A stretch of DNA of 64,000 nt from NAT127 sp034717695 (lineage in GTDB: Bacteria; Pseudomonadota; Gammaproteobacteria; Pseudomonadales; Porticoccaceae), in NCBI GenBank assembly GCA_034717695.1, contig JAYELS010000080.1:1-64000 (forward strand), read 5' to 3'. Within the stretch, counting starts at the first letter, position 1. The number at the start of each line of letters is the position of its first letter. A model generated the notes under the pieces. That model was not told the origin of the DNA. It made no database searches and saw only the letters and a list, made by a program, of their open reading frames with translations. The translations under genes were made by a program, and so were the position numbers. This document shows positions 51,967 through 59,855 of the stretch, in pieces.

Positions 51967-54687
51967 TCAGGGTATCAACCCCAGCTTGCGGGCCTTGTCG
52001 ATGGCGCGGGTGCGGGGCCGCGTGCCGAGCTTGTCGTAGATCTGCTGCATGTACCACTTGATGGAGCCCTCGGTCATCCCCAGGCGGCTGGCGATCTCCC
52101 GGTTGCGCAGGCCGTGGCCGGCCATGGTGAGGATCTTCAGCTCGTTGTTGGTGAGGCTGTCGTGCAGGCCCTCGGTGTCCGCCGCGGTGGCCAACAGCTC
52201 GGTATCGGTGGCGCCCTCGAAGATGCGCAGCAGCTCGCTGGCGAAGGTCTCGGCGGGCTCGGCGGTCACCGGCTGCAGGCCGTAGGCCTGGGTGAGCAGG
52301 GTTTTGACCAGCGCGCCCTCGTCGATAAAGCTGCGCCGCAGGGCGCTCGCCGCGCCGTGGGCCAGGGCTTCCCGCAGGGGGCGCTGGGCCTCGCTCTCCT
52401 GGCCGTCGAGAAAGTACAGCTGGGCGTGGAGCAGGTCCCAGCGCACCAGGGAGCGAATGGCTCCCCGCTTGGCGCAAAAGGCCCGCCAGTGCTTGGCCAC
52501 GTGGAGGCCGTCGGCGATGGACTTGCGGGCGAGGGCAATGCGCACCCAGGCGCTCGCCAGCAGCTCGTCGCTGGTGGTGACGCCGGGGTGGGGCAGCATG
52601 TCGCGGCCGGGGATCAGGATGCCGGACTGGCGGGCATAGCGGATGGCGCCGTTGACGTCGCCGTCCTGGATCAGGTAGCGGATGCGCTCGTTGACCAGGG
52701 CGAGGCGGAAGCGCTCCAGATCCCGGTCGAGGGCGATCACCATGCCGCCGTCCAGGGCCCCCAGGGCCTCGTCGTGGTTGCCCCGGGCGCGGTGCAGGCG
52801 GGCGAGGGTCAAGACCCCGGGCATGAGTTGATCGATGTAGCCCATCTTGCGGGCCGAGGGCAGGGCGTCCGCCAGGAGTTGCTCGGCCCGTTGCAGGTCG
52901 TTGCCCTCGTAGGCGAGTTCCGCCAGGGGCAGGGCGGGCAGGGCGGCGATGGCGGAGCGGGCACCGGCGTAGCGGATGCCCTTGTCGAGGCCGCCCTCGA
53001 GGGTCTCCATGGCGGCGGCGGTCTTGCCGGCAAAGAACAGCGAGGGCCCGAGGTCGGCCCGGAGGGCCGGCACCAGGAAGGCGTAGGGGGAGCGGCTTTC
53101 GACACCCTTCACCGAGAGCCACAACTGCTCCAGGTCGTCGAGCTTGTACTGCTCCCGCCGGGACAGCAGCAGGTGGCAGTAGGTGGTGCCCACCATGTAG
53201 GGGTGGGTCATCTCCGGGTAGTCGTCGAGCAGCTGGCGGCATTGCTTTTCGAGGGTGACCACATCGTCCCGGGCGGAGGTCAGCAGCATGCGGCGGTGCA
53301 GCAGCAGGTAGCGCAATTCGCGGATCTGGGCATCCCCAAGAGCCCCTTCGGCTTCCAGCTGGTCGATGAGGGCGCTGGTGGTGGCGAGGATCTCCTCGCT
53401 TTTCTCGAAGCGCATGCCCCGGGTGTGGAACCACGACAGGGTGAGCAGGGTGCGCGGCTGGCGGTTCAGTACCGCCTCGGGGATCTTGCCGGCAAAGCGC
53501 GCCACCAGGCGGATGTTGCCGTTGTAGGTGAAATCGTGGCAGCTCGCCTCCAGCAGGCTCGCGGCGTGGGTCATGTCGCCGGATTGCAGGGCGTGTTCCA
53601 TGGCCTCGGTGACGAAACCCTCCTCCTGCAACCAGCGGCTGGCGCGCAGATGGAGCTGTTGTTTGAGGGCCGGGTCGCTCTCCCCCAGCTGCCGCGCCAG
53701 ATAGTTGGCGAACAGGTGGTGATAGCGGTACCAGTGGCGCTCCTCGTCGAGCTGGAACAGGAACAGCCCCTTGGCTTCCACCTCGTTGATCATGGCGCGG
53801 GCGTCGTCGCTGCCGGTGACGGCGTTGCACAGCTCGGGGCAGAAGCGCTCGAGAATGCAGGTTTTGACCATGAAATCCCGGATCGCGCTGTTCTGGGGCG
53901 ACAGCACCTCCTCGGAAAAATACTCCGCCACGGTGCGGTTGCGACCGTTCACGGTGCCGAGCAATTTGTCCGGCGCGACGCCCCGGCGCATGGCGAGGCT
54001 GGCGAGCTTGAGGCCGGTGATCCAGCCCTCGGTGCCCGCCACCAGGTCGGCGAGGGTCGCGTCCTGAATCGCCTCGCTGGTGTTCTGGTCGAGGAACTCG
54101 CGGGTTTCCTGCAGGCTGAATTTCAGCGCCTGGGCGTCGATCTCCACCACCGCGTCCATGGCCCGGGCGCGGGCGAGGGGCAGCTTCGGGGTGGTGCGGC
54201 TGGCGATGTAGAAGTGCATGCCGTCGGGGGATTGCTCCAGCAATTCGCCGATGGCGGCCACGGCGTCGTCGCCGAGCAGGTGAAAATCGTCGATGAACAC
54301 GTGGCAGGGTTCGGCGCGGCTGTCGAGCAGATCGAGGAGTCGGTCGAGCAGGTAATCGGCGGGGATGATGTTGTCGTTGTAGAGCAGCTCGCCGAGGTCG
54401 CCGCCATTGCCGGGGGCGCCATCGCCGATGGCGGCGAGCAGGTAGGCGAGCAGGTCGCCGGCGTCGTTCAAGGTCTTGTCCACCGTCAGCCAGCAGGGAC
54501 CCTTGCCTTGGTCCCTGAGGGCCTGGTACCACTGCAGCAAGAGGCTCGACTTGCCAAAGCCCGCCGGCGCCATCAGCAGGGTCAGGCGCGCCCGCGCCGC
54601 ATCGCCGAGGCGATTGACCAATCGCGGCCGCTCGGTGAGGGGGAAGAGGATGGCCGGTGGCCGGAGTTTGACGCGCTGGATTCGCAT
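51967..54687 (-). CDS. MalT/LAL-type LuxR-family regulator
   Basis: 906 aa from the ATG at 54687; no strong ribosome-binding site is seen, and the frame stays open upstream to 55785. The N-terminal P-loop MAPAGFGKSS (about 35-45) and VFIDDFHLLGDD (Walker B-like) mark the STAND ATPase. A long helical TPR-like region (about 330-830) and a C-terminal LuxR HTH (LKILTMAGHGLRNREIASRLGMTEGSIKWYMQQIYDKL) follow. Such large ATP-binding regulators bind an inducer and activate catabolic genes. It lies between the two gene groups it may control. Confidence 0.93.
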   Translation of the reverse strand: MRIQRVKLRPPAILFPLTERPRLVNRLGDAARARLTLLMAPAGFGKSSLLLQWYQALRDQGKGPCWLTVDKTLNDAGDLLAYLLAAIGDGAPGNGGDLGELLYNDNIIPADYLLDRLLDLLDSRAEPCHVFIDDFHLLGDDAVAAIGELLEQSPDGMHFYIASRTTPKLPLARARAMDAVVEIDAQALKFSLQETREFLDQNTSEAIQDATLADLVAGTEGWITGLKLASLAMRRGVAPDKLLGTVNGRNRTVAEYFSEEVLSPQNSAIRDFMVKTCILERFCPELCNAVTGSDDARAMINEVEAKGLFLFQLDEERHWYRYHHLFANYLARQLGESDPALKQQLHLRASRWLQEEGFVTEAMEHALQSGDMTHAASLLEASCHDFTYNGNIRLVARFAGKIPEAVLNRQPRTLLTLSWFHTRGMRFEKSEEILATTSALIDQLEAEGALGDAQIRELRYLLLHRRMLLTSARDDVVTLEKQCRQLLDDYPEMTHPYMVGTTYCHLLLSRREQYKLDDLEQLWLSVKGVESRSPYAFLVPALRADLGPSLFFAGKTAAAMETLEGGLDKGIRYAGARSAIAALPALPLAELAYEGNDLQRAEQLLADALPSARKMGYIDQLMPGVLTLARLHRARGNHDEALGALDGGMVIALDRDLERFRLALVNERIRYLIQDGDVNGAIRYARQSGILIPGRDMLPHPGVTTSDELLASAWVRIALARKSIADGLHVAKHWRAFCAKRGAIRSLVRWDLLHAQLYFLDGQESEAQRPLREALAHGAASALRRSFIDEGALVKTLLTQAYGLQPVTAEPAETFASELLRIFEGATDTELLATAADTEGLHDSLTNNELKILTMAGHGLRNREIASRLGMTEGSIKWYMQQIYDKLGTRPRTRAIDKARKLGLIP

Positions 54688-54713
54688 GGCATGCCCGATT
54701 GCGTGGAGCCTGT

Positions 54714-54738
54714 GTCCCGGCGGATGTCGGGCCGGGAC
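54714..54738. repeat. Inverted repeat near the regulator start
   Basis: GTCCCGG (54714-54720) and CCGGGAC (54732-54738) with an 11-nt spacer, 27 nt upstream of the regulator's start codon. A possible autoregulatory site or mRNA hairpin. Confidence 0.4.
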
Positions 54739-54792
54739 GCCAGGGCCGGAGGTTATCACGCCCCGTGGGGGAGCGGAATCGACGCCACCGCC

Positions 54793-54826
54793 CGCGGACT
54801 TTTCCGCGATTTCTATCTTTGGATAG
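54793..54826. promoter_or_regulatory. Paired dyads in the regulator/hydratase spacer
   Basis: CGCGGA-CTTT-TCCGCG (54793-54808) is followed by CTATC-TTTG-GATAG (54813-54826). CTATCTTT is the same core as in the 49.4 kb inverted repeat, and again it lies next to a GC-rich dyad. Candidate shared operator. Confidence 0.5.
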
Positions 54827-54874
54827 GACGTGGCGGCGCCATTCGAGGTGAACACTGTCGGCATCGAAAACCCC

Positions 54875-54903
54875 CTGGCCGGGGTGCTCCGCGCCCCGGC
54901 CAG
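54875..54903 (+). promoter_or_regulatory. Leader hairpin before the enoyl-CoA hydratase gene
   Basis: CTGGCCGGGG and CCCCGGCCAG form a perfect 10-bp stem around a 9-nt loop. It ends 4-5 nt before the GCGAGGAG ribosome-binding site, so it could slow or gate ribosome entry. Confidence 0.45.
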
Positions 54904-54918
54904 CCAGCGAGGAGAATA

Positions 54919-55734
54919 ATGATGAGTTCGTCCACCCCCGCCCGGGATGTCGAGGTCATTGGCGATCTGCGCATCGAGCCCCGGGGCGCCATCAGCATCC
55001 TGGAGATGCACCGCCCGGAAAAACTCAACGCCATGGCCCGCACCTTCTGGGGCGATCTGCGCCAGGCACTGCAGCGCCTGCAAACGGATGGCCGCACCCG
55101 CGCGGTGATCATCACCGGCGCCGGCGACAGGGCATTTTCCGCCGGCGGCGACATCGCCAGCTTCGCCGACCTGAAGACCCAGGCCCAGAAGCGCGCCTTC
55201 CAGGCGGAGGTGATGGAGACCTTCATCGCCGTGGAAAACGCCAACCTGCCCATCATCGCCGCCGTCAACGGCTATGCCCTGGGGGGCGGCTGCGAGCTGA
55301 CCCTCGCCTGCGATCTGGTGATCGCCTCGGATCGCGCGCTGTTCGGCATGCCCGAGGCGGCCCTCGGCCTCGTCCCCGGTTTTGGGGTGCTGCGCGCCCC
55401 GGCGGTGATCGGCCGCCAGATGACCAAGCTGCTGGTGATGGCGGCGGAGCGCATCGATGCCCACCAGGCCCTCCAGTGCGGGCTGGTGCAGAAAGTGGTG
55501 CTCCACGAGCGCCTGATGGCGGAGGCCATGGCCATCGCGGAAAAGATCGCCGCCAATTCCCCCCTCGCCCACGCGGTGGGCAAGAAGATCATCAATCGCG
55601 GCATCGAGCGGGCGGAATTCGATTATTCGGTGGAAGCCCTCACCGTGCTGCAATCCTCGGCGGATACGGCGGAGGGTATTCGCGCCTTCCTCGAAAAGCG
55701 CAAGCCCTGTTTCCCCGGGCTCGACGACCACTGA
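54919..55734 (+). CDS. Enoyl-CoA hydratase/isomerase family protein
   Basis: 271 aa from the ATG at 54919 (adjacent ATG at 54922 also possible), with GAGGAG upstream. Crotonase fold: ITGAGDRAFSAGGDIASF holds the first oxyanion loop, ALGGGCELTLACDLVIASDRALFGMPEAALGLVPGFG the second, with the catalytic Glu pair positions filled by Glu and Gly/Val-Pro. Acts on an acyl-CoA, probably hydration. Starts a run of catabolic genes that are close together on the + strand. Confidence 0.92.
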   Translation: MMSSSTPARDVEVIGDLRIEPRGAISILEMHRPEKLNAMARTFWGDLRQALQRLQTDGRTRAVIITGAGDRAFSAGGDIASFADLKTQAQKRAFQAEVMETFIAVENANLPIIAAVNGYALGGGCELTLACDLVIASDRALFGMPEAALGLVPGFGVLRAPAVIGRQMTKLLVMAAERIDAHQALQCGLVQKVVLHERLMAEAMAIAEKIAANSPLAHAVGKKIINRGIERAEFDYSVEALTVLQSSADTAEGIRAFLEKRKPCFPGLDDH

Positions 55735-55769
55735 CCGCCCCTGTGGCATTCCCTGACGAGACAGACAGC

Positions 55770-57341
55770 ATGGCCGACAACCCACAGCATTCCACAGCCC
55801 CCGGCACCATGGCCCAACTGGTGGCTGACCTGCGCCAGCGCCAGGAAAAAGCCCGGGAAATGGGCGGCCCCGAGGGCCTCGCCCGCCACCGCGCCTCCGG
55901 CCGCCTGCCGGTGCGCGAGCGCATCGCCCTGATGATCGACGAGGGCAGCTGGTTCGAGATCGGTGCCCTTGGCCAGCCGGAATATCGCCGCGAAAAATAC
56001 ATCCCCGGCGATGCCGTGGTCACCGGTTTTGCCCGGGTGGATGGTCGCCGGGTGGGGGTGATTGGTATCGATTCCAGTGTCGTTGCCGGCACCACCGCGC
56101 CCACCAGCATGCGCAAGCAGGGCCGGTTGATCGAGCACGCCCAGCGCCACGGCTTTCCTTTGGTGCTGCTGTGCGATGCCGACGGGGGCCGCATCCCCGA
56201 TGTGATGGGCTGGCGTTTCAGCCACCTGCCCCTGGATTTCAAGAGTTTTCTCAAGCCCACCGACGGCAGCCCCCTGGTGCCGAGGGCCGCCGCCGTGCTT
56301 GGGCCCTCCTACGGGGATTCGGCGCTGCACGCATCCACCACCCACTTCGTGGTGATGATCAGGAATTCGTCCCTGGCACTGGTCGGCCCCTCGGTGATCG
56401 AATCGGCCCTCGGTGAGGAGATCAGCGACGAGGATCTGGGCGGCCCCGACAAGGCCATGGCCGCGGGCAACGCCCATATGTGCGTCGACACGGAGGCGGA
56501 TGCGATGGAAGCCATCGCCGCGTTTCTGTCCTTTCTGCCCCCCAACAGCGCCCTTCCCGCCCCGGTGGCGCCGGCGCGGCCGCCGGCGGTGTCCCCCGAG
56601 GCGTTGGGGGATCTGGTACCCCTCGGCGCCAAGACCGGCTACGACATGTACCGGATCATCGAGGCCATCGTCGACGGTGCCAGTATTTTCCCCTGGGCCG
56701 ATGACTGGGGCCCGGCGCTGATCACCTGTTTCGCCCGCATCGACGGCCATCCGGTGGGCATCGTCGCCAACCAGCCCATGGTGATGGCGGGGGCCCTCGA
56801 TGCCGCCGCCCTCACCAAGGAGCGGGATTTCGTCGATCTGTGCGACAGCTTCAATGTGCCTTTGGTGTTCCTCCACGATGTGCCGGGGCTGATGGTGGGT
56901 ACCGAGGCGGAGAAAACCGGCATTCTCAAGGCCTATGAAAAACTTGCCCTGCGTATCTCCGAGGCGGCGGTGCCCAAGGTGGGTGTGATCATCCGCAAGG
57001 CCTACGGCGGCGGTCACTTCGCCATGGGCGGGCGCCCGACCCATCCCGATTTCATTTTCGCCTGGCCCTCGGCGGAACTGGGCTTCATGGCGCCGGAAAC
57101 GGGGGTGCGCACCGTATATCGCCGGCGCCTGGAGAAGCTCGCCGCCGAGGAGGGGGACGCCGCGGCGGACGCCCTGGCGGCGGAGCTGTACCGGGAGTGG
57201 ACCACGGAGTCCGAGCCCTGGGAGGCGGCTGCCCATCTGTCCCTCGACGATGTGATCGAGCCTTCGGAAACCCGCCGTGTGATCGCCGAGAGCCTCTCGG
57301 TGGCCTGGGGTGAATATCCCGAGAAGGTGGCGCGGCGATGA
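55770..57341 (+). CDS. Acyl-CoA carboxylase carboxyltransferase (beta) subunit
   Basis: 523 aa from the ATG at 55770. Both carboxyltransferase halves are present (about 20-260 and 285-510). KTGYDMYRIIEAIVDGASIF, CFARIDGHPVGIVANQPMVMAGALD and RKAYGGGHFAMGGR are biotin-dependent carboxyltransferase signatures. It transfers CO2 from carboxybiotin to an acyl-CoA. Whether the acyl group is propionyl, methylcrotonyl or a terpenoyl cannot be read from the sequence. It overlaps the biotin carboxylase gene by 4 nt. Confidence 0.9.
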   Translation: MADNPQHSTAPGTMAQLVADLRQRQEKAREMGGPEGLARHRASGRLPVRERIALMIDEGSWFEIGALGQPEYRREKYIPGDAVVTGFARVDGRRVGVIGIDSSVVAGTTAPTSMRKQGRLIEHAQRHGFPLVLLCDADGGRIPDVMGWRFSHLPLDFKSFLKPTDGSPLVPRAAAVLGPSYGDSALHASTTHFVVMIRNSSLALVGPSVIESALGEEISDEDLGGPDKAMAAGNAHMCVDTEADAMEAIAAFLSFLPPNSALPAPVAPARPPAVSPEALGDLVPLGAKTGYDMYRIIEAIVDGASIFPWADDWGPALITCFARIDGHPVGIVANQPMVMAGALDAAALTKERDFVDLCDSFNVPLVFLHDVPGLMVGTEAEKTGILKAYEKLALRISEAAVPKVGVIIRKAYGGGHFAMGGRPTHPDFIFAWPSAELGFMAPETGVRTVYRRRLEKLAAEEGDAAADALAAELYREWTTESEPWEAAAHLSLDDVIEPSETRRVIAESLSVAWGEYPEKVARR

Positions 57342-59101
57342 GTACCGGAATGCTGGGAGCTGTTCTCGTTGCCAATCGCGGCGAAATTGCGGTACGGCTG
57401 CTGCGGGCCTGCAAGGTGCGGGGTATCCGCGCCGTGGCGGTATACAGTGAAGCGGACGCCGGCGCACTCCATGTGCGCCTGGCCGATGAAGCCTACCTGC
57501 TCGGCCCCGCGCCAGCCCGGGAGTCGTACCTCGATATCGAGCGGATTCTCGACGTGGCCCGGGAGGCCCGGGTGGATGCCATTCATCCCGGTTACGGGTT
57601 GCTGAGTGAAAACGCCGATTTTGCCGCCCGGGTGGTCGCCGCCGGGTTCACTTTCATCGGGCCCGAGGCGGATGTCATCGCCACCATGGGTGACAAGGTC
57701 GCTGCCCGTGCCGCTGCCAAGGCCTCGGGCGTGCCCCTGCTGCCCGGCTCCGAAGGCGTAATTGACGATCCCGTGGACGCCCGGCGCATCGCCGCCGACA
57801 TCGGCTTTCCCCTGGTGGTGAAGGCCTGCTTCGGTGGCGGCGGCCGCGGCATGCGGGTGGTGCGGGAAATGGGCGAACTGGAGGCCGCGCTGGAACAGGC
57901 GGGGCGGGAATCCGGGGCTGCCTTTGGCCGCGCCGAGGTTTACCTGGAGCGCTATGTCTCCCATGCCCGCCATGTGGAGGTACAGATTCTCGCCGACCAG
58001 CACGGCACCGTACTGCATCTCGGCGACCGCGATTGCTCGGTGCAGCGCCGTCACCAGAAACTGATTGAAGAGGCGCCCGCGCCGTCACTGCCGGACGATC
58101 TGCGGGCCGCCATGCTGGATGCGGCGGTGACCCTGGCCCGCAGCGTCGGTTATCGCTCGGCGGGCACGGTGGAATTCCTCGTCGACCCGGCGGGCAAGCG
58201 TTTTTACTTCCTCGAAATGAACACCCGTCTGCAGGTGGAGCACGGCGTCACCGAGTTGGTCACCGGTATCGATCTGGTCGACTGGCAACTGCGCATCGCC
58301 GCCGGCGAACCGCTGGATTTTGGCCAGGATGAGGTGCGAGCCCAGGGCCACGCCATCCAGGCGCGGATCGGCGCCGAGGACCCCTGGGAAGGATTCCGCC
58401 CGGACCCGGGCGCCATTTCCCGGTTGAGTCTTCCCCTGGGGCCCTGGCTTCGGCTCGACTTCGGTGTCGAATCGGGCGACGTCATCCCCGGCCATTACGA
58501 CGCCATGTTCGGCAAGGTGCAGGCCTTTGGCCCGGATCGGGAAACTGCCCGCCGCCATCTGGTGAACGCCCTTGGCGATCTGAAGGTGGAGGGCATCGCC
58601 ACCACCGCTCCGTACCTGCGCCATGTACTGGAGGAGCGGGAATTCATCGACGTAGCCCACGACACGGGCTCGGTGGAGCGGGGCTGGCACCCCGACCCCG
58701 CCCGCTGTCCGCCCGCATCCATACCCCAGATTGAGGAGCCAGAAACCGCCGTGAAACCCCTGTCCGAGCGCCGCGTCACCGTTGCCACCTCCCGGGGGCC
58801 CCTCGATATCGCCATCTTTGGCCGCGGCCAGGGCAATCGCCGGGGCGGGGTGGGCGGCGCTGGAGATGGCAGCGCCCCCCGCAAGGGAGAACCGGTGGCC
58901 CCCATGGACGCCAGCGTGGTGAACGTGGCGGTGACGGTGGGCCAGCAGGTGGCCGCCGGGGAGGTGCTGGTGACCCTCGAAGCCATGAAGATGGAGTTGC
59001 AGGTCAAGGCCCCCCGGGATGGCACCGTGGAGCAGATCCTGGTCAATCCCGGGGATCAGGCGCGGCGCGGTACCCTGCTGGTGAAGCTGTCCGCAACCTG
59101 A
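57338..59101 (+). CDS. Biotin carboxylase/carrier (alpha) subunit
   Basis: 587 aa. Biotin carboxylase (about 1-450): ANRGEIAVRLLRACK, KACFGGGGRGMRVV (ATP-grasp), FLEMNTRLQVEHGVTEL. A short linker (about 450-510) leads to the carrier domain (about 515-585) with biotinyl Lys in EAMKM. Usual acyl-CoA carboxylase alpha subunits are about 660 aa; here the BT domain that docks the beta subunit seems very short or absent. Partners with the preceding carboxyltransferase. Confidence 0.9.
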   Translation: MSTGMLGAVLVANRGEIAVRLLRACKVRGIRAVAVYSEADAGALHVRLADEAYLLGPAPARESYLDIERILDVAREARVDAIHPGYGLLSENADFAARVVAAGFTFIGPEADVIATMGDKVAARAAAKASGVPLLPGSEGVIDDPVDARRIAADIGFPLVVKACFGGGGRGMRVVREMGELEAALEQAGRESGAAFGRAEVYLERYVSHARHVEVQILADQHGTVLHLGDRDCSVQRRHQKLIEEAPAPSLPDDLRAAMLDAAVTLARSVGYRSAGTVEFLVDPAGKRFYFLEMNTRLQVEHGVTELVTGIDLVDWQLRIAAGEPLDFGQDEVRAQGHAIQARIGAEDPWEGFRPDPGAISRLSLPLGPWLRLDFGVESGDVIPGHYDAMFGKVQAFGPDRETARRHLVNALGDLKVEGIATTAPYLRHVLEEREFIDVAHDTGSVERGWHPDPARCPPASIPQIEEPETAVKPLSERRVTVATSRGPLDIAIFGRGQGNRRGGVGGAGDGSAPRKGEPVAPMDASVVNVAVTVGQQVAAGEVLVTLEAMKMELQVKAPRDGTVEQILVNPGDQARRGTLLVKLSAT

Positions 59102-59147
59102 GGGATACGGCAGGCGCGCGTTTTTACAAACCGATAAGAGAACGACA

Positions 59148-59852
59148 ATGACAACAGACAACGGATGGGCGCTGGTCACCGGCAGCGCCGGAGAACTCGG
59201 CGCCACCATCGGCCGCACCCTGAAGGCCCGGGGGTTTCGGGTGGCCGGCCTCGACCTCTCCGCCTCGCCCGCGGATGCGGTGGACCGGGATTTTCACGGT
59301 GATCTGGCTGATCTCGACGCGCTGCCGGGGTTGCTCGACGGTATTCACGGGGCCATCGGCGCTCCGGCACTCCTGGTCAACAACGCCGCGTATTATCAGA
59401 ACACGCCGTTTTTTGAGCTGACCGCGGCACAAATTCAGAAAACCCTCACCGTCAACGTCAGCGCCCTGATGCTGCTGTGCCAGCAGGTGGCGCGCTGGAT
59501 GATCGATGCCGGCAAAGGTGGAGTGATCGTCAACATGGCCTCGGTGGCGGGGCGCAACGGCAGTTCCCAGGCCGACTACGGGGCTTCCAAGGCCGGGGTG
59601 ATCAACCTCACCGCTACCCTGGGCCGAGTTCTCGCGCCCCACGGCATCCGCATCAACGCCGTGGCCCCGGCGTTGATCGCCACCGGTATGGGCACCCGTC
59701 TCGGCCCCGGGGTGCGGGAACGCTTTCTGGAAATGACGCCGTTGAAACGCGCGGCACAGCCCCAGGAAATCGCCGAGGTGGTGGCGTTTCTCGCCAGTAA
59801 CGCCGCCAGCTATGTCAACGGCACCACCATCGATGTGCACGGAGGTTTGTGA
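59148..59852 (+). CDS. Short-chain dehydrogenase/reductase
   Basis: 234 aa. VTGSAGELGATIG is the nucleotide-binding loop, GLDLSAS with an Asp suggests NAD, NNAAYYQ replaces NNAG, and YGASK is the Tyr-Lys pair. It resembles 3-hydroxyacyl-CoA or alcohol dehydrogenases of SDR type. Follows the carboxylase genes by 46 nt; the CoA ligase gene starts 3 nt after it, so translational coupling is likely. Confidence 0.9.
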   Translation: MTTDNGWALVTGSAGELGATIGRTLKARGFRVAGLDLSASPADAVDRDFHGDLADLDALPGLLDGIHGAIGAPALLVNNAAYYQNTPFFELTAAQIQKTLTVNVSALMLLCQQVARWMIDAGKGGVIVNMASVAGRNGSSQADYGASKAGVINLTATLGRVLAPHGIRINAVAPALIATGMGTRLGPGVRERFLEMTPLKRAAQPQEIAEVVAFLASNAASYVNGTTIDVHGGL

Positions 59853-59855
59853 TCC

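Noticed and set aside
51478..54918. Long + strand open frame leading into the enoyl-CoA hydratase
   Set aside because: It is a shadow of the minus-strand regulator. The hydratase start has its own ribosome-binding site at 54908-54915.
54688..55785. N-terminal extension of the LAL regulator to 55785
   Set aside because: It is antisense to the enoyl-CoA hydratase gene and lacks regulator similarity; the P-loop region begins soon after 54687.
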